Assembly: GCA_026991065.1 (NCBI GenBank)
Contig: JALXCG010000460.1
Coordinates: 1-19,048 of the forward strand
DNA: 19,048 nucleotides
From: JALXCG01 sp026991065 [NCBI: Gemmatimonadota bacterium]
GTDB taxonomy: Bacteria; GCA-2686955
Direction of reading: 5' to 3'
Shown here: positions 1-7,498 of the stretch, in pieces
How positions within the stretch are numbered: the first letter of the stretch is position 1
How the letters are laid out: each line of letters opens with the position of its first letter
Position numbers and translations under genes: made by a program
Notes under the pieces: generated by a model
What the model was told of the DNA's origin: nothing
Databases searched by the model: none
The model's input: the letters and a program-made list of their open reading frames with translations, nothing else

Positions 1-218
1 GGGGGGCTGGGAAGTAGGGCCACGGCGACGAGAAGTACCCACGCCACTGTCAGCGATCTCCTCCAGCGTGGCTGGCATGGCAAGAAAAACCGCCACCAGT
101 GACCGCTGCCCGCGGACCGGGTGGTCGGTGTTGAGGTCGCTTGGGGTCCATGATGTGGGGGTGCGCTTTGCGTCGACAACATGGCCTGATGTCCCTTTGG
201 GTCCTGCGGAGTGATCAT
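1..218 (-). CDS. gspD: Probable N-terminus of the T2SS secretin GspD (partial, runs off left edge)
   Basis: An open frame begins 45 bp after the gspC stop and stays open to the window edge, about 72 codons. Near its visible end it encodes a signal-peptide-like segment: basic residues (RWRR) followed by the hydrophobic stretch VAWVLLVAVALLP. No secretin domain is visible because the window ends there, so the name rests on position: gspC and gspD are commonly adjacent, and a secretin would be exported by such a signal. Secretins form the outer-membrane channel of the T2SS. The start is uncertain. ATG at 218 gives the longest frame but has no clear ribosome site. ATG at 182 has AAGGGA upstream. 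GTG at 47 has a strong GGAGGAG, but it would leave the signal peptide without its positive charge. The leader before the hydrophobic core is unusually long if either ATG is used. Confidence 0.5.
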   Translation of the reverse strand, partial: MITPQDPKGHQAMLSTQSAPPHHGPQATSTPTTRSAGSGHWWRFFLPCQPRWRRSLTVAWVLLVAVALLPSP

Positions 219-263
219 GGTTGGCGAGTCGGTCAAGAAGTAGGGTCGGAAATGGAGAGGATA

Positions 264-890
264 TCAATCATCGCTCTGGCGGGATCGTTCGCGAGCTTTT
301 CGCAGGCGGCGTTCGCGGAGGTAGTCTCGACGACTTTTGGATTGTGATGGCTTTCGTTTCCCCCGGAGCCCCGGCGATCGCCGCCGCCGATGATCACCAG
401 TGAAGCACTTGACGATCAGCTCCTCGTTGGCCTTGCGCAGGCGCACTTCGGTCGGCTCGATTGAGGTCAGGCGATAACCGTCGATGGTTTCATTCAGATA
501 GTAGCGGCGTGAGGCATCCTCGCCTTTCTTCATCAGATAGGCAAGACGCTCATTGTTCTGGAGAACCACCGTGCCGAGCAAGGTGTAATCGGATGCCTCG
601 CGCGCCTGGCGAGCCTCTTCCGGTGAAGGCGCCGCGGCGATCACGCGCCGATCCGGATGGAAGAGATTCTTGGCTTCGATTACCCGGAATTCCTGTCGTT
701 GGATCCGCCGGCCGCGGTTGGGCCGCGGTTGGGCATTCTCCGCTGTGTTTGGCTCCACGCTCTTGCCGGCGAAGGGATCATCGGTCGGGATCTCCGGTTC
801 CCGTGACCACGCCTGCACGTTGCTGAAGATCAGCCAGGCGTTGACTGCCAGCAGAGCCACGTGGACAGGAAGGGATTTCTTGATTGTCAC
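264..890 (-). CDS. gspC: GspC-like inner-membrane connector of the T2SS
   Basis: A 208-residue protein with one N-terminal membrane segment (about 9-27), a Pro-rich linker (about 31-63), and a small periplasmic domain (about 67-163). That domain has the NLFHPDR motif near 75-81 and the pattern LLGTVV...AYLMKK...YYLNETIDGYRL, as in GspC/PilP homology regions. In the family this domain contacts the N-terminal domain of the secretin GspD and couples the inner and outer membrane parts. No PDZ or coiled-coil domain follows. Instead residues about 165-208 form a very basic Arg/Lys-rich tail. Translation starts at GTG (890), overlapping the gspM stop as GTGA, behind a strong AGGAGG ribosome site. 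The assignment as GspC rests on domain layout plus operon context. Confidence 0.75.
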   Translation of the reverse strand: MTIKKSLPVHVALLAVNAWLIFSNVQAWSREPEIPTDDPFAGKSVEPNTAENAQPRPNRGRRIQRQEFRVIEAKNLFHPDRRVIAAAPSPEEARQAREASDYTLLGTVVLQNNERLAYLMKKGEDASRRYYLNETIDGYRLTSIEPTEVRLRKANEELIVKCFTGDHRRRRSPGLRGKRKPSQSKSRRDYLRERRLRKARERSRQSDD

Positions 891-1453
891 GAACCCTCCT
901 CCGACTCTGGCGAAGCGGCGTATCCGGTAATTGTCATGCGCACGTCGAGTTTTTCGTCCGGAGAGCGCGGTTTCTGCTGGCGAATGATGATCTTGGGAAC
1001 CCGCAGCTCTTTCTGGTGGGTTTCGATCCGATAAAGCAGATCGGTGAGTTTCTCGATGGTCATTTCCAGATGGATCTCGGTGGGAATGACTGTCAGCGCG
1101 TCGGCCGGAATGGGATCTCGGGCCTTGTTGCTTTTGAGTTCGGCGCCCACCTGAGTAGAGAGATGGTTGACGATCTTACCCAATTCGGCGCCGGCGATAC
1201 TGGTTTCCTCGCCGGGAAGCAAGCGGGTCCGGAGTCGAGCCGCGGCCGCGCGCCGCTGCTTCAGTTCCCGCTCGACCAGTTCGGCGCGCGCCAGCGTGTG
1301 GTGAGCCTGTGCCAGTTCGAACTTGGCGTTTTCGATCGCGGCGGCGGTTGCACGACGGGTGGCGAGGAGCGGGCGGAGGCCGAACGTGGTGCCGGCCCAT
1401 AGAAGAGCCAGGGTCGCGGCCAGCCCGGTGAGGCGTTTTTCGCGGACGGTCAT
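887..1453 (-). CDS. gspM: T2SS inner-membrane protein GspM
   Basis: A 188-residue bitopic protein: short cytoplasmic N-terminus with basic residues, membrane segment at about 10-27, a coiled-coil-like Ala/Glu/Arg-rich stretch (about 30-75), then a PilO/GspM-type periplasmic domain (about 85-180). In the T2SS, GspM pairs with GspL in the inner membrane and helps anchor the ATPase GspE and the pseudopilin assembly site. The ATG start overlaps the gspL stop as ATGA, and its own stop overlaps the gspC start, so expression is probably coupled on both sides. Sequence conservation in this family is low, so the name depends strongly on position directly after gspL. Confidence 0.8.
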   Translation of the reverse strand: MTVREKRLTGLAATLALLWAGTTFGLRPLLATRRATAAAIENAKFELAQAHHTLARAELVERELKQRRAAAARLRTRLLPGEETSIAGAELGKIVNHLSTQVGAELKSNKARDPIPADALTVIPTEIHLEMTIEKLTDLLYRIETHQKELRVPKIIIRQQKPRSPDEKLDVRMTITGYAASPESEEGS

Positions 1454-2865
1454 TCCTCTGCCTCCCCGGCTACGTCAAGCGTGGCACAGAGTTTAAACTG
1501 CCAGTAGCCGTCTCGGTTTTGGGTCTGCGAGCACTCCGAAACATCGGTGAACAGTGGATGTCCCCCCAAGAGGATTTTCAGTTGCTGGAGGTCGTCGTTC
1601 TTCTTGGCGCGCCCGGAGATCTTGATTTTGGTTCCGTCGATGCTCAGATCGGTCACCCAGGTGGTGCGGGTTGTTTCCCGGGTGATCGCGCGGATCACTT
1701 CCAGCGGGGAGACGGTGCGGCCACCGGCGGCCTGGTCGAAGCTCTCAATGAACTTCTTCTGTTGAATGAGTTCGGCGTTCATCCCCTTTACCCGCTGGAC
1801 CTCGGGTTTGAGTTCGGACAGGGCGGCTTCGAGCGCGGAGAGTTCGCGTCTCTCCTGCACCACGTTGCCCGCGAGCAGTCCCACAAGAAGGAGGGCCGCC
1901 AGTCCGATTTGAGCCCCGATCGCAAAGGTCCCGAAACCACTTTCGTTGGAGCGCAGCTCCTCGGGCAGAAGGTTGGGAAGCTCGGAGTGAGCCGCGAGCC
2001 CCTGCATGGCCAGGCCGGCGGCAGTAGCGTAGTGGGCGTTCTCAGCACTGAGTTCGAGGTCGCTGCCGAGTGGCTGGAGGGCCTCGATCTTCAGGCGTTC
2101 ACACAGTTTCTCGGTGACTTCGCCTTCGAGCGGTCGCCCCGAGACCAGCACACCGTTGGGGGTTGGCACGCCCGCCGTATGGAGGCAACTCTGCCGCAGG
2201 GCTGCATGCAGGAACTCCGCGGTCGATGCGGGGTCGTTACCGTTGCCATTGCTTTCGCCGCGGGCGAAGCGGTGGATGCTGACCACGGTGCCCGAGTTCA
2301 AAACCGCGACCTCGGTGGAGGTTGGTTGATGGCGAAGGAGCCCGAAAAGTTCATCGGGCGGCAAGGCAGCGACTTGTGGGAGCTGGATATCCGCGAGAAT
2401 CGCCGGTGTAATGGCGGATGTGGGCAATCCCGCATTCGCGATCAGGCGGTGGTAACGATCCAGAATCCGTCGCTCGATCGCCACGATCAGGACCAGAACC
2501 TGGTCATCGACGCGCCGAAGAACCTGAAAATCGAAATAGGCATCACTCGCCGTGAGCGGGAAATGCCGGTCCAGTTCAAACTCCAGCATCTGTCGGAGAT
2601 GTTTGTCGTCCACTCCCGGTAGGCGAACAAGCCGAATCATCGGATCGCTCAAGGGGATTCCGACCACCACGCGGCGACTGCGAAGTCCGTGCTCGGCGAG
2701 AAACGCCGCCATCCGTTCCGCGACTTCATCCTCGCCGGTCACGCCGGTCAGGTCGAGTGTGAACGTCGAATGCAGCCGCGCTTCGCCGAATGTGCGTCGC
2801 ATCTCCGCGAAGTACACCCGTGCCTCAGCGAACTCAATGCCTAGCGCCTTTGCTGGCAGCTTCAA
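1450..2865 (-). CDS. gspL: T2SS inner-membrane platform protein GspL (PilM-like plus PilN-like)
   Basis: A 471-residue protein. Residues 1 to about 300 form an actin-fold, PilM/GspL-type cytoplasmic domain (start LGIEFAEARVYFAE, then VVVGIPLSDPMIRLVRLPG, and ATAAGLAMQGL near 281-290). One membrane segment lies at about 314-334, followed by a coiled coil (about 336-378) and a PilN-like periplasmic domain (about 385-465, PLEVIRAITRETTRTTWVTD). GspL binds the ATPase GspE on the cytoplasmic side and GspM in the membrane. The linker motif NLLPEELR just before the membrane segment is typical of PilN N-termini, so the protein reads like a PilM-PilN fusion, which is the usual view of GspL. Start is TTG (2865) overlapping the gspK stop as TTGA, supported by GGAGGG seven bases upstream. 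Confidence 0.88.
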   Translation of the reverse strand: MKLPAKALGIEFAEARVYFAEMRRTFGEARLHSTFTLDLTGVTGEDEVAERMAAFLAEHGLRSRRVVVGIPLSDPMIRLVRLPGVDDKHLRQMLEFELDRHFPLTASDAYFDFQVLRRVDDQVLVLIVAIERRILDRYHRLIANAGLPTSAITPAILADIQLPQVAALPPDELFGLLRHQPTSTEVAVLNSGTVVSIHRFARGESNGNGNDPASTAEFLHAALRQSCLHTAGVPTPNGVLVSGRPLEGEVTEKLCERLKIEALQPLGSDLELSAENAHYATAAGLAMQGLAAHSELPNLLPEELRSNESGFGTFAIGAQIGLAALLLVGLLAGNVVQERRELSALEAALSELKPEVQRVKGMNAELIQQKKFIESFDQAAGGRTVSPLEVIRAITRETTRTTWVTDLSIDGTKIKISGRAKKNDDLQQLKILLGGHPLFTDVSECSQTQNRDGYWQFKLCATLDVAGEAEE

Positions 2866-3872
2866 GGGATCACCCTCCGTGGTGGGACAGCCGCAGCGTC
2901 GTCCCAGTGAATGACTTGCACTGTGGCGGCACCGCCACCGCCGCGGCCGATGACCTGAACGACCGCGCGGATTTGACGATAGACCCGGTTTTGGGCGATC
3001 TGTCCCTCGGCCAGAATCGTGTAGTAGCTGGAAAGCACTTCTCTCCGTGAGCGGCCGTGCCCGGAGGTCAGGGGCGCGTCCTCGCGCCGAATTCGGATCT
3101 GGTCGGCTTCGAGTTCTCCATGGGTGGCGATCAGGACCGGAATGGGAGCAGTGAAGCGATTCGGTGTGCGCTGATTGCCCCAGACGGTTATCAGGTCGCG
3201 AAGACCAGGCTGAGAATCGCTACCGTAAAACAGTTCCGGCGTGATGCCGCGCACCATCAGCAACTCCTCCGGAGTTTCAAAACGCGCTCCTCGTGTTGAG
3301 TAGGGGATTTCCAGATTGTTGTAGAACTCATCCTCTGCACCATTCAGCCCGCGCAAGTCGTCCAGATCTCTCCAATCGAGAATTGCGTCCACGATCTCGT
3401 CGCGCTCGGTACCGATCTGCACCCCCAAAACGTCAAGGAGTTGGACCAATCCTTCACGGTCCGCGCGATTGATCTGGATCAAGCCGTCTTCGTCGCGGAT
3501 CGAATAGGAGTAGATTCCACCGTCGAGTTCAAGACCGCGTCTCTGCCGATTCTCGCGCGCCCAATCGACTAGGGAGTCTACTCGTTCGGGCGGATCGGTG
3601 TTCCGCGCAAAATAGACTTCTCCCGTTTCCTCGTCGCGAAAACAGAAATCCGCAGGTTCCGCCAGTTCCCGAATCGCCTCGTCAATGGCCGCCAAGGCGA
3701 GATAATAGGCCCGGGTAGAGTCGCGATAATTCCCCGCCATGTCTACCTCTGTTCGCGAGGTAAAAGCAAACTCGAATGCCATCAGGAGGAGGACCGTGAG
3801 CAGCAGGAGGATCACGAGCAGCGCGATGCCCTCTTCGGCACGGGCTTTTGCGGGAGTCATCGGGCTCGTCAA
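2862..3872 (-). CDS. gspK: T2SS minor pseudopilin GspK
   Basis: A 336-residue protein with a class III prepilin leader: the presumed cleavage is at EEG/IALLV (about residues 13-18), followed by a long hydrophobic helix. The usual Glu at +5 is absent, which is the known trait of GspK and fits its place at the pseudopilus tip. The large periplasmic part contains the T2SK helical domain, seen in GGIYSYSIRDEDGLIQINRA, AILDWRDLDD and ETPEELLMVRGI. Start is TTG overlapping the gspJ stop as TTGA. It has GGGAG seven bases upstream, whereas the in-frame ATG at 3860 has none. GspK caps the pseudopilus with GspI and GspJ. Confidence 0.93.
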   Translation of the reverse strand: MTSPMTPAKARAEEGIALLVILLLLTVLLLMAFEFAFTSRTEVDMAGNYRDSTRAYYLALAAIDEAIRELAEPADFCFRDEETGEVYFARNTDPPERVDSLVDWARENRQRRGLELDGGIYSYSIRDEDGLIQINRADREGLVQLLDVLGVQIGTERDEIVDAILDWRDLDDLRGLNGAEDEFYNNLEIPYSTRGARFETPEELLMVRGITPELFYGSDSQPGLRDLITVWGNQRTPNRFTAPIPVLIATHGELEADQIRIRREDAPLTSGHGRSRREVLSSYYTILAEGQIAQNRVYRQIRAVVQVIGRGGGGAATVQVIHWDDAAAVPPRRVIP

Positions 3873-4615
3873 CGGAACTCTCCCAACGCCTCGAAAGTGG
3901 CGCCTGCCGGTGGACGCTTGCTGCGCACCAATGATGATTTGGCACGAATCTTCGCGTACTGCGGCGGCAGCGTGATGGTGTCCCCGCGGGCGGGATCGAA
4001 GTAGCTCAGGGTCACCTCCACCCCTTCCGGCAGCCGATTGGGCTGGAGCATCGGATCATCTTCCTCCGGGGACCAGGTGTCCGTCCAGGCTCCCTCTTCC
4101 GCCTCCGCATCGTCCTCTGGAACTGGCGGATAGAAGAAGTAGCGCAAGCCCAGGCGGACCACGAAAGGGGCGATTTCGACCCGCTCGAAGATCCGCTCCT
4201 CCGGAGGCTGCATCGGCTGCGGAAGCGCTCGCTCGACGATGAGTCCGCGCTCCTCCGTTGCGTCGTCCAGATCAACCTTCCAGGTGACTTCGACGATGCC
4301 GGGAACCAACTCGCCCAAGATGGGTGCTGGATCGGCAGTCAGAAAGCGCAGTGAATCGCGGCCACCGAAAAAGTACGGTGCCGGGCGGGCATCCAGGAGA
4401 ATCTTGTCGGCGACCGCCGAGCGCAATTCCGAACCGAGTTCATCCATCGCCAGGCGCAGGGCCGACTCCGCCTTCTGAGTGGTTGACTCCTCCTCCCACG
4501 CCCTCTGGGCCGCATCGAAGCCGGAGTAGAGCGCGGCCAGCAGGATCACCAGGATGGTCAGTGCCACCATCAGTTCGATCAGCGTAAAACCGATTTCAGG
4601 CCGCTTGGTGTTCAC
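3869..4615 (-). CDS. gspJ: T2SS minor pseudopilin GspJ
   Basis: A 248-residue protein with a short leader ending at EIG/FTLIEL (about residues 7-14), a canonical prepilin peptidase site with Glu at +5, then a hydrophobic helix. The C-terminal part is beta-rich and carries YFFGGRDSLRFLT and LRYFFYPPVPEDD, in keeping with GspJ. It includes an acidic insertion (about 167-185). In the family GspJ joins GspI and GspK in the tip complex of the pseudopilus. The start is GTG overlapping the gspI stop as GTGA. Its ribosome site is weak (GGAG eleven bases upstream), so translation may depend on coupling to gspI. Confidence 0.9.
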   Translation of the reverse strand: MNTKRPEIGFTLIELMVALTILVILLAALYSGFDAAQRAWEEESTTQKAESALRLAMDELGSELRSAVADKILLDARPAPYFFGGRDSLRFLTADPAPILGELVPGIVEVTWKVDLDDATEERGLIVERALPQPMQPPEERIFERVEIAPFVVRLGLRYFFYPPVPEDDAEAEEGAWTDTWSPEEDDPMLQPNRLPEGVEVTLSYFDPARGDTITLPPQYAKIRAKSSLVRSKRPPAGATFEALGEFR

Positions 4616-5073
4616 GAGCCCGCACTCCAGGGGTCCACCTTTTGGGTTTGCAAAGTCGTCAGAGAGACGTGTCCGTGTGGATCGTCAATGGGCCAGGAGA
4701 TGGTCACCGCAACTCGATAGCGCTCCAACTGAAGGGTCTGTTCCGGGCTGCTGAAGGGGTCTCCGGGCAGACCGCCGGGAGAGGACTGCGCTGCCAGCGC
4801 TGCCTCGTCCTCCTCGGGCAGAAGTTCGATCGCAACTTTCCAGCGATAGTGACCATCTTCGGTCTCTCCCTCCTCCTCGCTCTCCTCGAAAGCGGGAAGA
4901 CGAAGCACCTCAGCCATCATCGCTCTTGCCTGCAAGATCGCGCGGGTGCGTTCCACCGACCAACGTCCCGCCTGCAGTCCATTGCCAAAAGTTGCCAGCA
5001 CCGCCGTGATTCCGAAGGCCAGGATCGCCGCCGCCACCATGATTTCGAGCAGGGTGAAGCCATTGCTTTTCAT
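4612..5073 (-). CDS. gspI: T2SS minor pseudopilin GspI
   Basis: A 153-residue protein with leader MKSNG/FTLLEIMVAAAIL, a canonical prepilin cleavage site with Glu at +5, and a hydrophobic N-terminal helix. The mid region QARAMMAEVLRLPAFE matches the conserved A..MA.N/E motif after the helix in GspI. A strongly acidic loop (about 64-74, EESEEEGETED) and a Pro/Gly/Ser-rich loop (about 97-109) enlarge the globular domain. GspI nucleates the tip complex with GspJ and GspK. ATG overlaps the gspH stop as ATGA, with GAGG eight bases upstream. Confidence 0.9.
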   Translation of the reverse strand: MKSNGFTLLEIMVAAAILAFGITAVLATFGNGLQAGRWSVERTRAILQARAMMAEVLRLPAFEESEEEGETEDGHYRWKVAIELLPEEDEAALAAQSSPGGLPGDPFSSPEQTLQLERYRVAVTISWPIDDPHGHVSLTTLQTQKVDPWSAGS

Positions 5074-5690
5074 GCGCTGTCCTCACCCATCACGCGTTCG
5101 ACACGAACCCGGCCCCCGGCGCGCGTAAGCGTGATGCGCCAGACATGTTTTTTCGCGGCCAGCGTGATGGTTGCGCCGCTGCTGTAGCCACGTGGATCGA
5201 AAACCACCGCTGGATACTCACTCCATGGCACCTCCGTAAGTTCCATCCGGGAGAACTCGACGCCATTCTGTAGCTCTTTGCGCAGGGTGATGCTGTAACC
5301 GGCGGGGAGATTCCATTCAGCATCCTGCTCGGCCAGTCGGCCGGACGGCTCTTGCTCGCTGTCTCTCTGCTCGCGCTCCTCCTCCGGAATGTAGAGGCGC
5401 CGGTCGTCGGCATCGTGACTGACCAGGATGTAGCGCCCCCCTTCCTCATCGAAGAGCACTGCGTTGGGGATGCGCGATGCCACTGCGCGGTCGCGCGCCC
5501 AACTGAGTGTGGTTCCCACTTCGCGCGCCGAAACCCGCGCCCGATAGTTGGACATGTTGCGATAAGCCACCGGCATCGCCAACCCGGCCATGATCACCAT
5601 CAGAGACATGACCACCAACAACTCGATCAGCGTGAAGCCTTCCCCCCGGGTGCCGTGGACTGGCGTCGGCCATCGCGAGGATTGCTCCAT
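5070..5690 (-). CDS. gspH: T2SS minor pseudopilin GspH
   Basis: A 206-residue protein with a leader of about 18 residues ending at GEG/FTLIELLVVMSLM, a canonical prepilin site with Glu at +5. The region ARVSAREVGTTLSWARDRAVASRIPNAVLFD is the helix and first strand usual for GspH/FimT-type pseudopilins. An internal acidic stretch (about 103-124, Glu/Gln-rich) is an extra loop. I chose ATG at 5690. The frame is open further upstream, but that part is Arg-rich, lies mostly inside gspG, and would put an implausible 77-residue leader before the cleavage site. The start has no good ribosome site, so reinitiation after gspG (38 bp away) is likely. Confidence 0.87.
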   Translation of the reverse strand: MEQSSRWPTPVHGTRGEGFTLIELLVVMSLMVIMAGLAMPVAYRNMSNYRARVSAREVGTTLSWARDRAVASRIPNAVLFDEEGGRYILVSHDADDRRLYIPEEEREQRDSEQEPSGRLAEQDAEWNLPAGYSITLRKELQNGVEFSRMELTEVPWSEYPAVVFDPRGYSSGATITLAAKKHVWRITLTRAGGRVRVERVMGEDSA

Positions 5691-5728
5691 CAGTGGAAGG
5701 GACTGCCCTCGGCGCCGGTGGCGAGAAG

Positions 5729-6178
5729 CTACAGATCCCACGAAACGATATCGATGTCGACCGCCTCTTCCCCGCCGGGTTCGCCGTCTCTGCCCAGGCA
5801 GATTAGGTCGTAGTCTTTCAATGGGCTTTCTTCGGGTGGATAGCGATACACATACTCGTGCTTCCATGGGTCAACGATGGTCATCTTGTTGTAGTACGGA
5901 CCATCCCAGCCCTCGACTCCGGGATCGATGACCAGCGCTTGTAGGCCTTCGTCGGTCTCCGGGTAGCGGCCCACATCCTGGCGGAAACGTTCGAGGCACC
6001 CCTTGAGAGCGGCGATGTTGGACTGCGCGACGGCATACCTGGCCTTGTCGGTCTGCTTGAATATCACTTGAGATCCGACCCCGGCGAGAATCGCCAGGAT
6101 CACAACCACAACAAGCAGCTCAATCAGAGTGAAGGCCGTCTCTCGGCGGCTGGTAAAAGTCGTATTTTTCGGCATCAT
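5729..6178 (-). CDS. gspG: T2SS major pseudopilin GspG
   Basis: A 149-residue protein that should polymerise into the T2SS pseudopilus. It has a prepilin leader ending at RRETA/FTLIELLVVVVILAIL, a long N-terminal helix, LERFRQDVGRYPETDEGLQAL, and the GspG hallmark C-terminus DPWKHEYVYRYPP...LICLGRDGEPGGEE...DIDIVSWDL, which contains the calcium-binding loop of the family. The residue before the cleavage point is Ala rather than the near-universal Gly. The start is taken at the first of two adjacent ATGs (6178), with GGGAG five bases upstream; a TTG at 6196 is in frame but less well placed. It lies 53 bp after gspF. Confidence 0.93.
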   Translation of the reverse strand: MMPKNTTFTSRRETAFTLIELLVVVVILAILAGVGSQVIFKQTDKARYAVAQSNIAALKGCLERFRQDVGRYPETDEGLQALVIDPGVEGWDGPYYNKMTIVDPWKHEYVYRYPPEESPLKDYDLICLGRDGEPGGEEAVDIDIVSWDL

Positions 6179-6231
6179 GCGGACTCCCGGAGGCAATGGT
6201 CGCTGGTTCAGAATACGTGTGGAGTGTCCCT

Positions 6232-7458
6232 CTATGTTCCCGCGGCGGAGGTCACGCTCATGATTGCACTCACGAGCGAGAGAACAATGAAACCGACGAT
6301 GACGGCCATCACCAGGATCATGATCGGCTCCAGAAGCGCGGTCAGGCGCTGAATCGAAGTGCGTACGTCGGCCTCGTAGATGTCGGCGACTTGATCCAGC
6401 ATCGTGTCGAGGCGCCCGGTCTCCTCGCCCACCGTGATCATGTGGATGGCCATGGGGGGAAAGACCTGTGTTTCGGCCAGTGGGCCGGCGATTCCTTCCC
6501 CCTCACGAACGCGACCGTGCAGCTGAACGATGGCTTGGCTGATGACGTGGTTGTCGACCACATCCTTGACGATAAACAGAGCATCCAGGATCGGAACGCC
6601 GCTGCCGCTGAGTGTTCCCAAGGTGCGCGAGAAACGCGCCAGGGCCAGTTTCTGTACCACGCTTCCAAGGCCGGGCGTGGCCATCCGAATGCGGTCCCAG
6701 GCCAGGGCTCCGCTGGCGGTGCGTTTCCAGTAGCGCAAGGCGATCCAGGAGACCGCTGCTGCCAGTAGGGCAACCCACCAGTAGTGGCGGATCATGTCCG
6801 AAGAGCGAATGAGAATGAGCGTCGGCAAGGGCACTGCCTGGCCCATTCCTTCAAGAATGCCGACAAAACGGGGAATGACCGTTGTCATCAGAAAGACCAC
6901 GGCGCTGCCGCCGACCACTGCCAGCACCACCGGGTAGATCATGCTGGTGACCACATAACTGCGCAACTCTTCCATCTGAGCCATGAAATCGGCCAAGCGC
7001 TTCAGGATGACGTCGAGCACCCCGCCGGTTTCTCCCACTCTTACCATGTTGACGTAAAGAGGGGGGAAGACTCGGGGATGATTCCCGAATGCTTCGGCCA
7101 GGCTGGCACCGCCGGTGACATCTGAATGGATGCTGCTCAGAACGGTCTGGAGCTTGGGGTTCGTGCTCAGATTGGCCAGGATTTCCAGCGAGCGATCCAC
7201 CGGAATGCCCGCGCCGATCAGCGAGGTGAGTTGCTTGGTCGTATCCAGAAGATCCCGCCGGCGAATGCGCTGGAATGGGTTGCGGATCTCCATGTCGAGC
7301 GAGAAGGAGCGTCCCTCGCCCTTGCCCTGCTTGATCTCGATCGGCAGGCAGGCCATCTCTTCCAGCTTGGCGCGCACCGCATTGACGTCCGCAGCGTCGA
7401 TAACACCGCTGACGGTTTTTCCATTCGCTGTTGCTGCCTTGTAGGAAAAAGCGGTCAC
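6232..7458 (-). CDS. gspF: T2SS inner-membrane platform protein GspF
   Basis: A 408-residue polytopic protein of the GspF/PilC family. N-terminus MTAFSYKAATANGKTVSGV is the standard family opening. Two homologous cytoplasmic domains carry the repeated motif VGETGG (141-146) and VGEETG (343-348). Three membrane segments lie at about 174-196, 225-243 and 377-400. It forms the membrane core against which the ATPase GspE works to assemble the pseudopilus. I chose GTG at 7458: it gives the family's usual length and has GAGAGGG directly upstream. A longer ATG start at 7509 would overlap gspE and add 17 residues without family support. The gene lies 40 bp after gspE. Confidence 0.93.
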   Translation of the reverse strand: MTAFSYKAATANGKTVSGVIDAADVNAVRAKLEEMACLPIEIKQGKGEGRSFSLDMEIRNPFQRIRRRDLLDTTKQLTSLIGAGIPVDRSLEILANLSTNPKLQTVLSSIHSDVTGGASLAEAFGNHPRVFPPLYVNMVRVGETGGVLDVILKRLADFMAQMEELRSYVVTSMIYPVVLAVVGGSAVVFLMTTVIPRFVGILEGMGQAVPLPTLILIRSSDMIRHYWWVALLAAAVSWIALRYWKRTASGALAWDRIRMATPGLGSVVQKLALARFSRTLGTLSGSGVPILDALFIVKDVVDNHVISQAIVQLHGRVREGEGIAGPLAETQVFPPMAIHMITVGEETGRLDTMLDQVADIYEADVRTSIQRLTALLEPIMILVMAVIVGFIVLSLVSAIMSVTSAAGT

Positions 7459-7462
7459 GTCA

Positions 7463-7469
7463 CCCTCTC
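7463..7469 (-). promoter_or_regulatory. Ribosome binding site that decides the gspF start
   Basis: GAGAGGG ends four bases before the GTG at 7458. It favours this start over the upstream ATG at 7509, which has no comparable site. Confidence 0.6.
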
Positions 7470-7498
7470 GGCCGGAGATGACGGCAAAGCGAAGCGAC

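Noticed and set aside
1519-2622. Long plus-strand open frame antisense to gspL (367 codons)
   Set aside because: It lies wholly opposite a well-supported gspL, has no recognisable domain, and such shadows are common in G+C-rich coding DNA.
5691-5867. Upstream extension of gspH by 59 codons
   Set aside because: It overlaps the conserved C-terminus of gspG, is Arg-rich in the manner of an out-of-frame translation, and would misplace the prepilin cleavage site.
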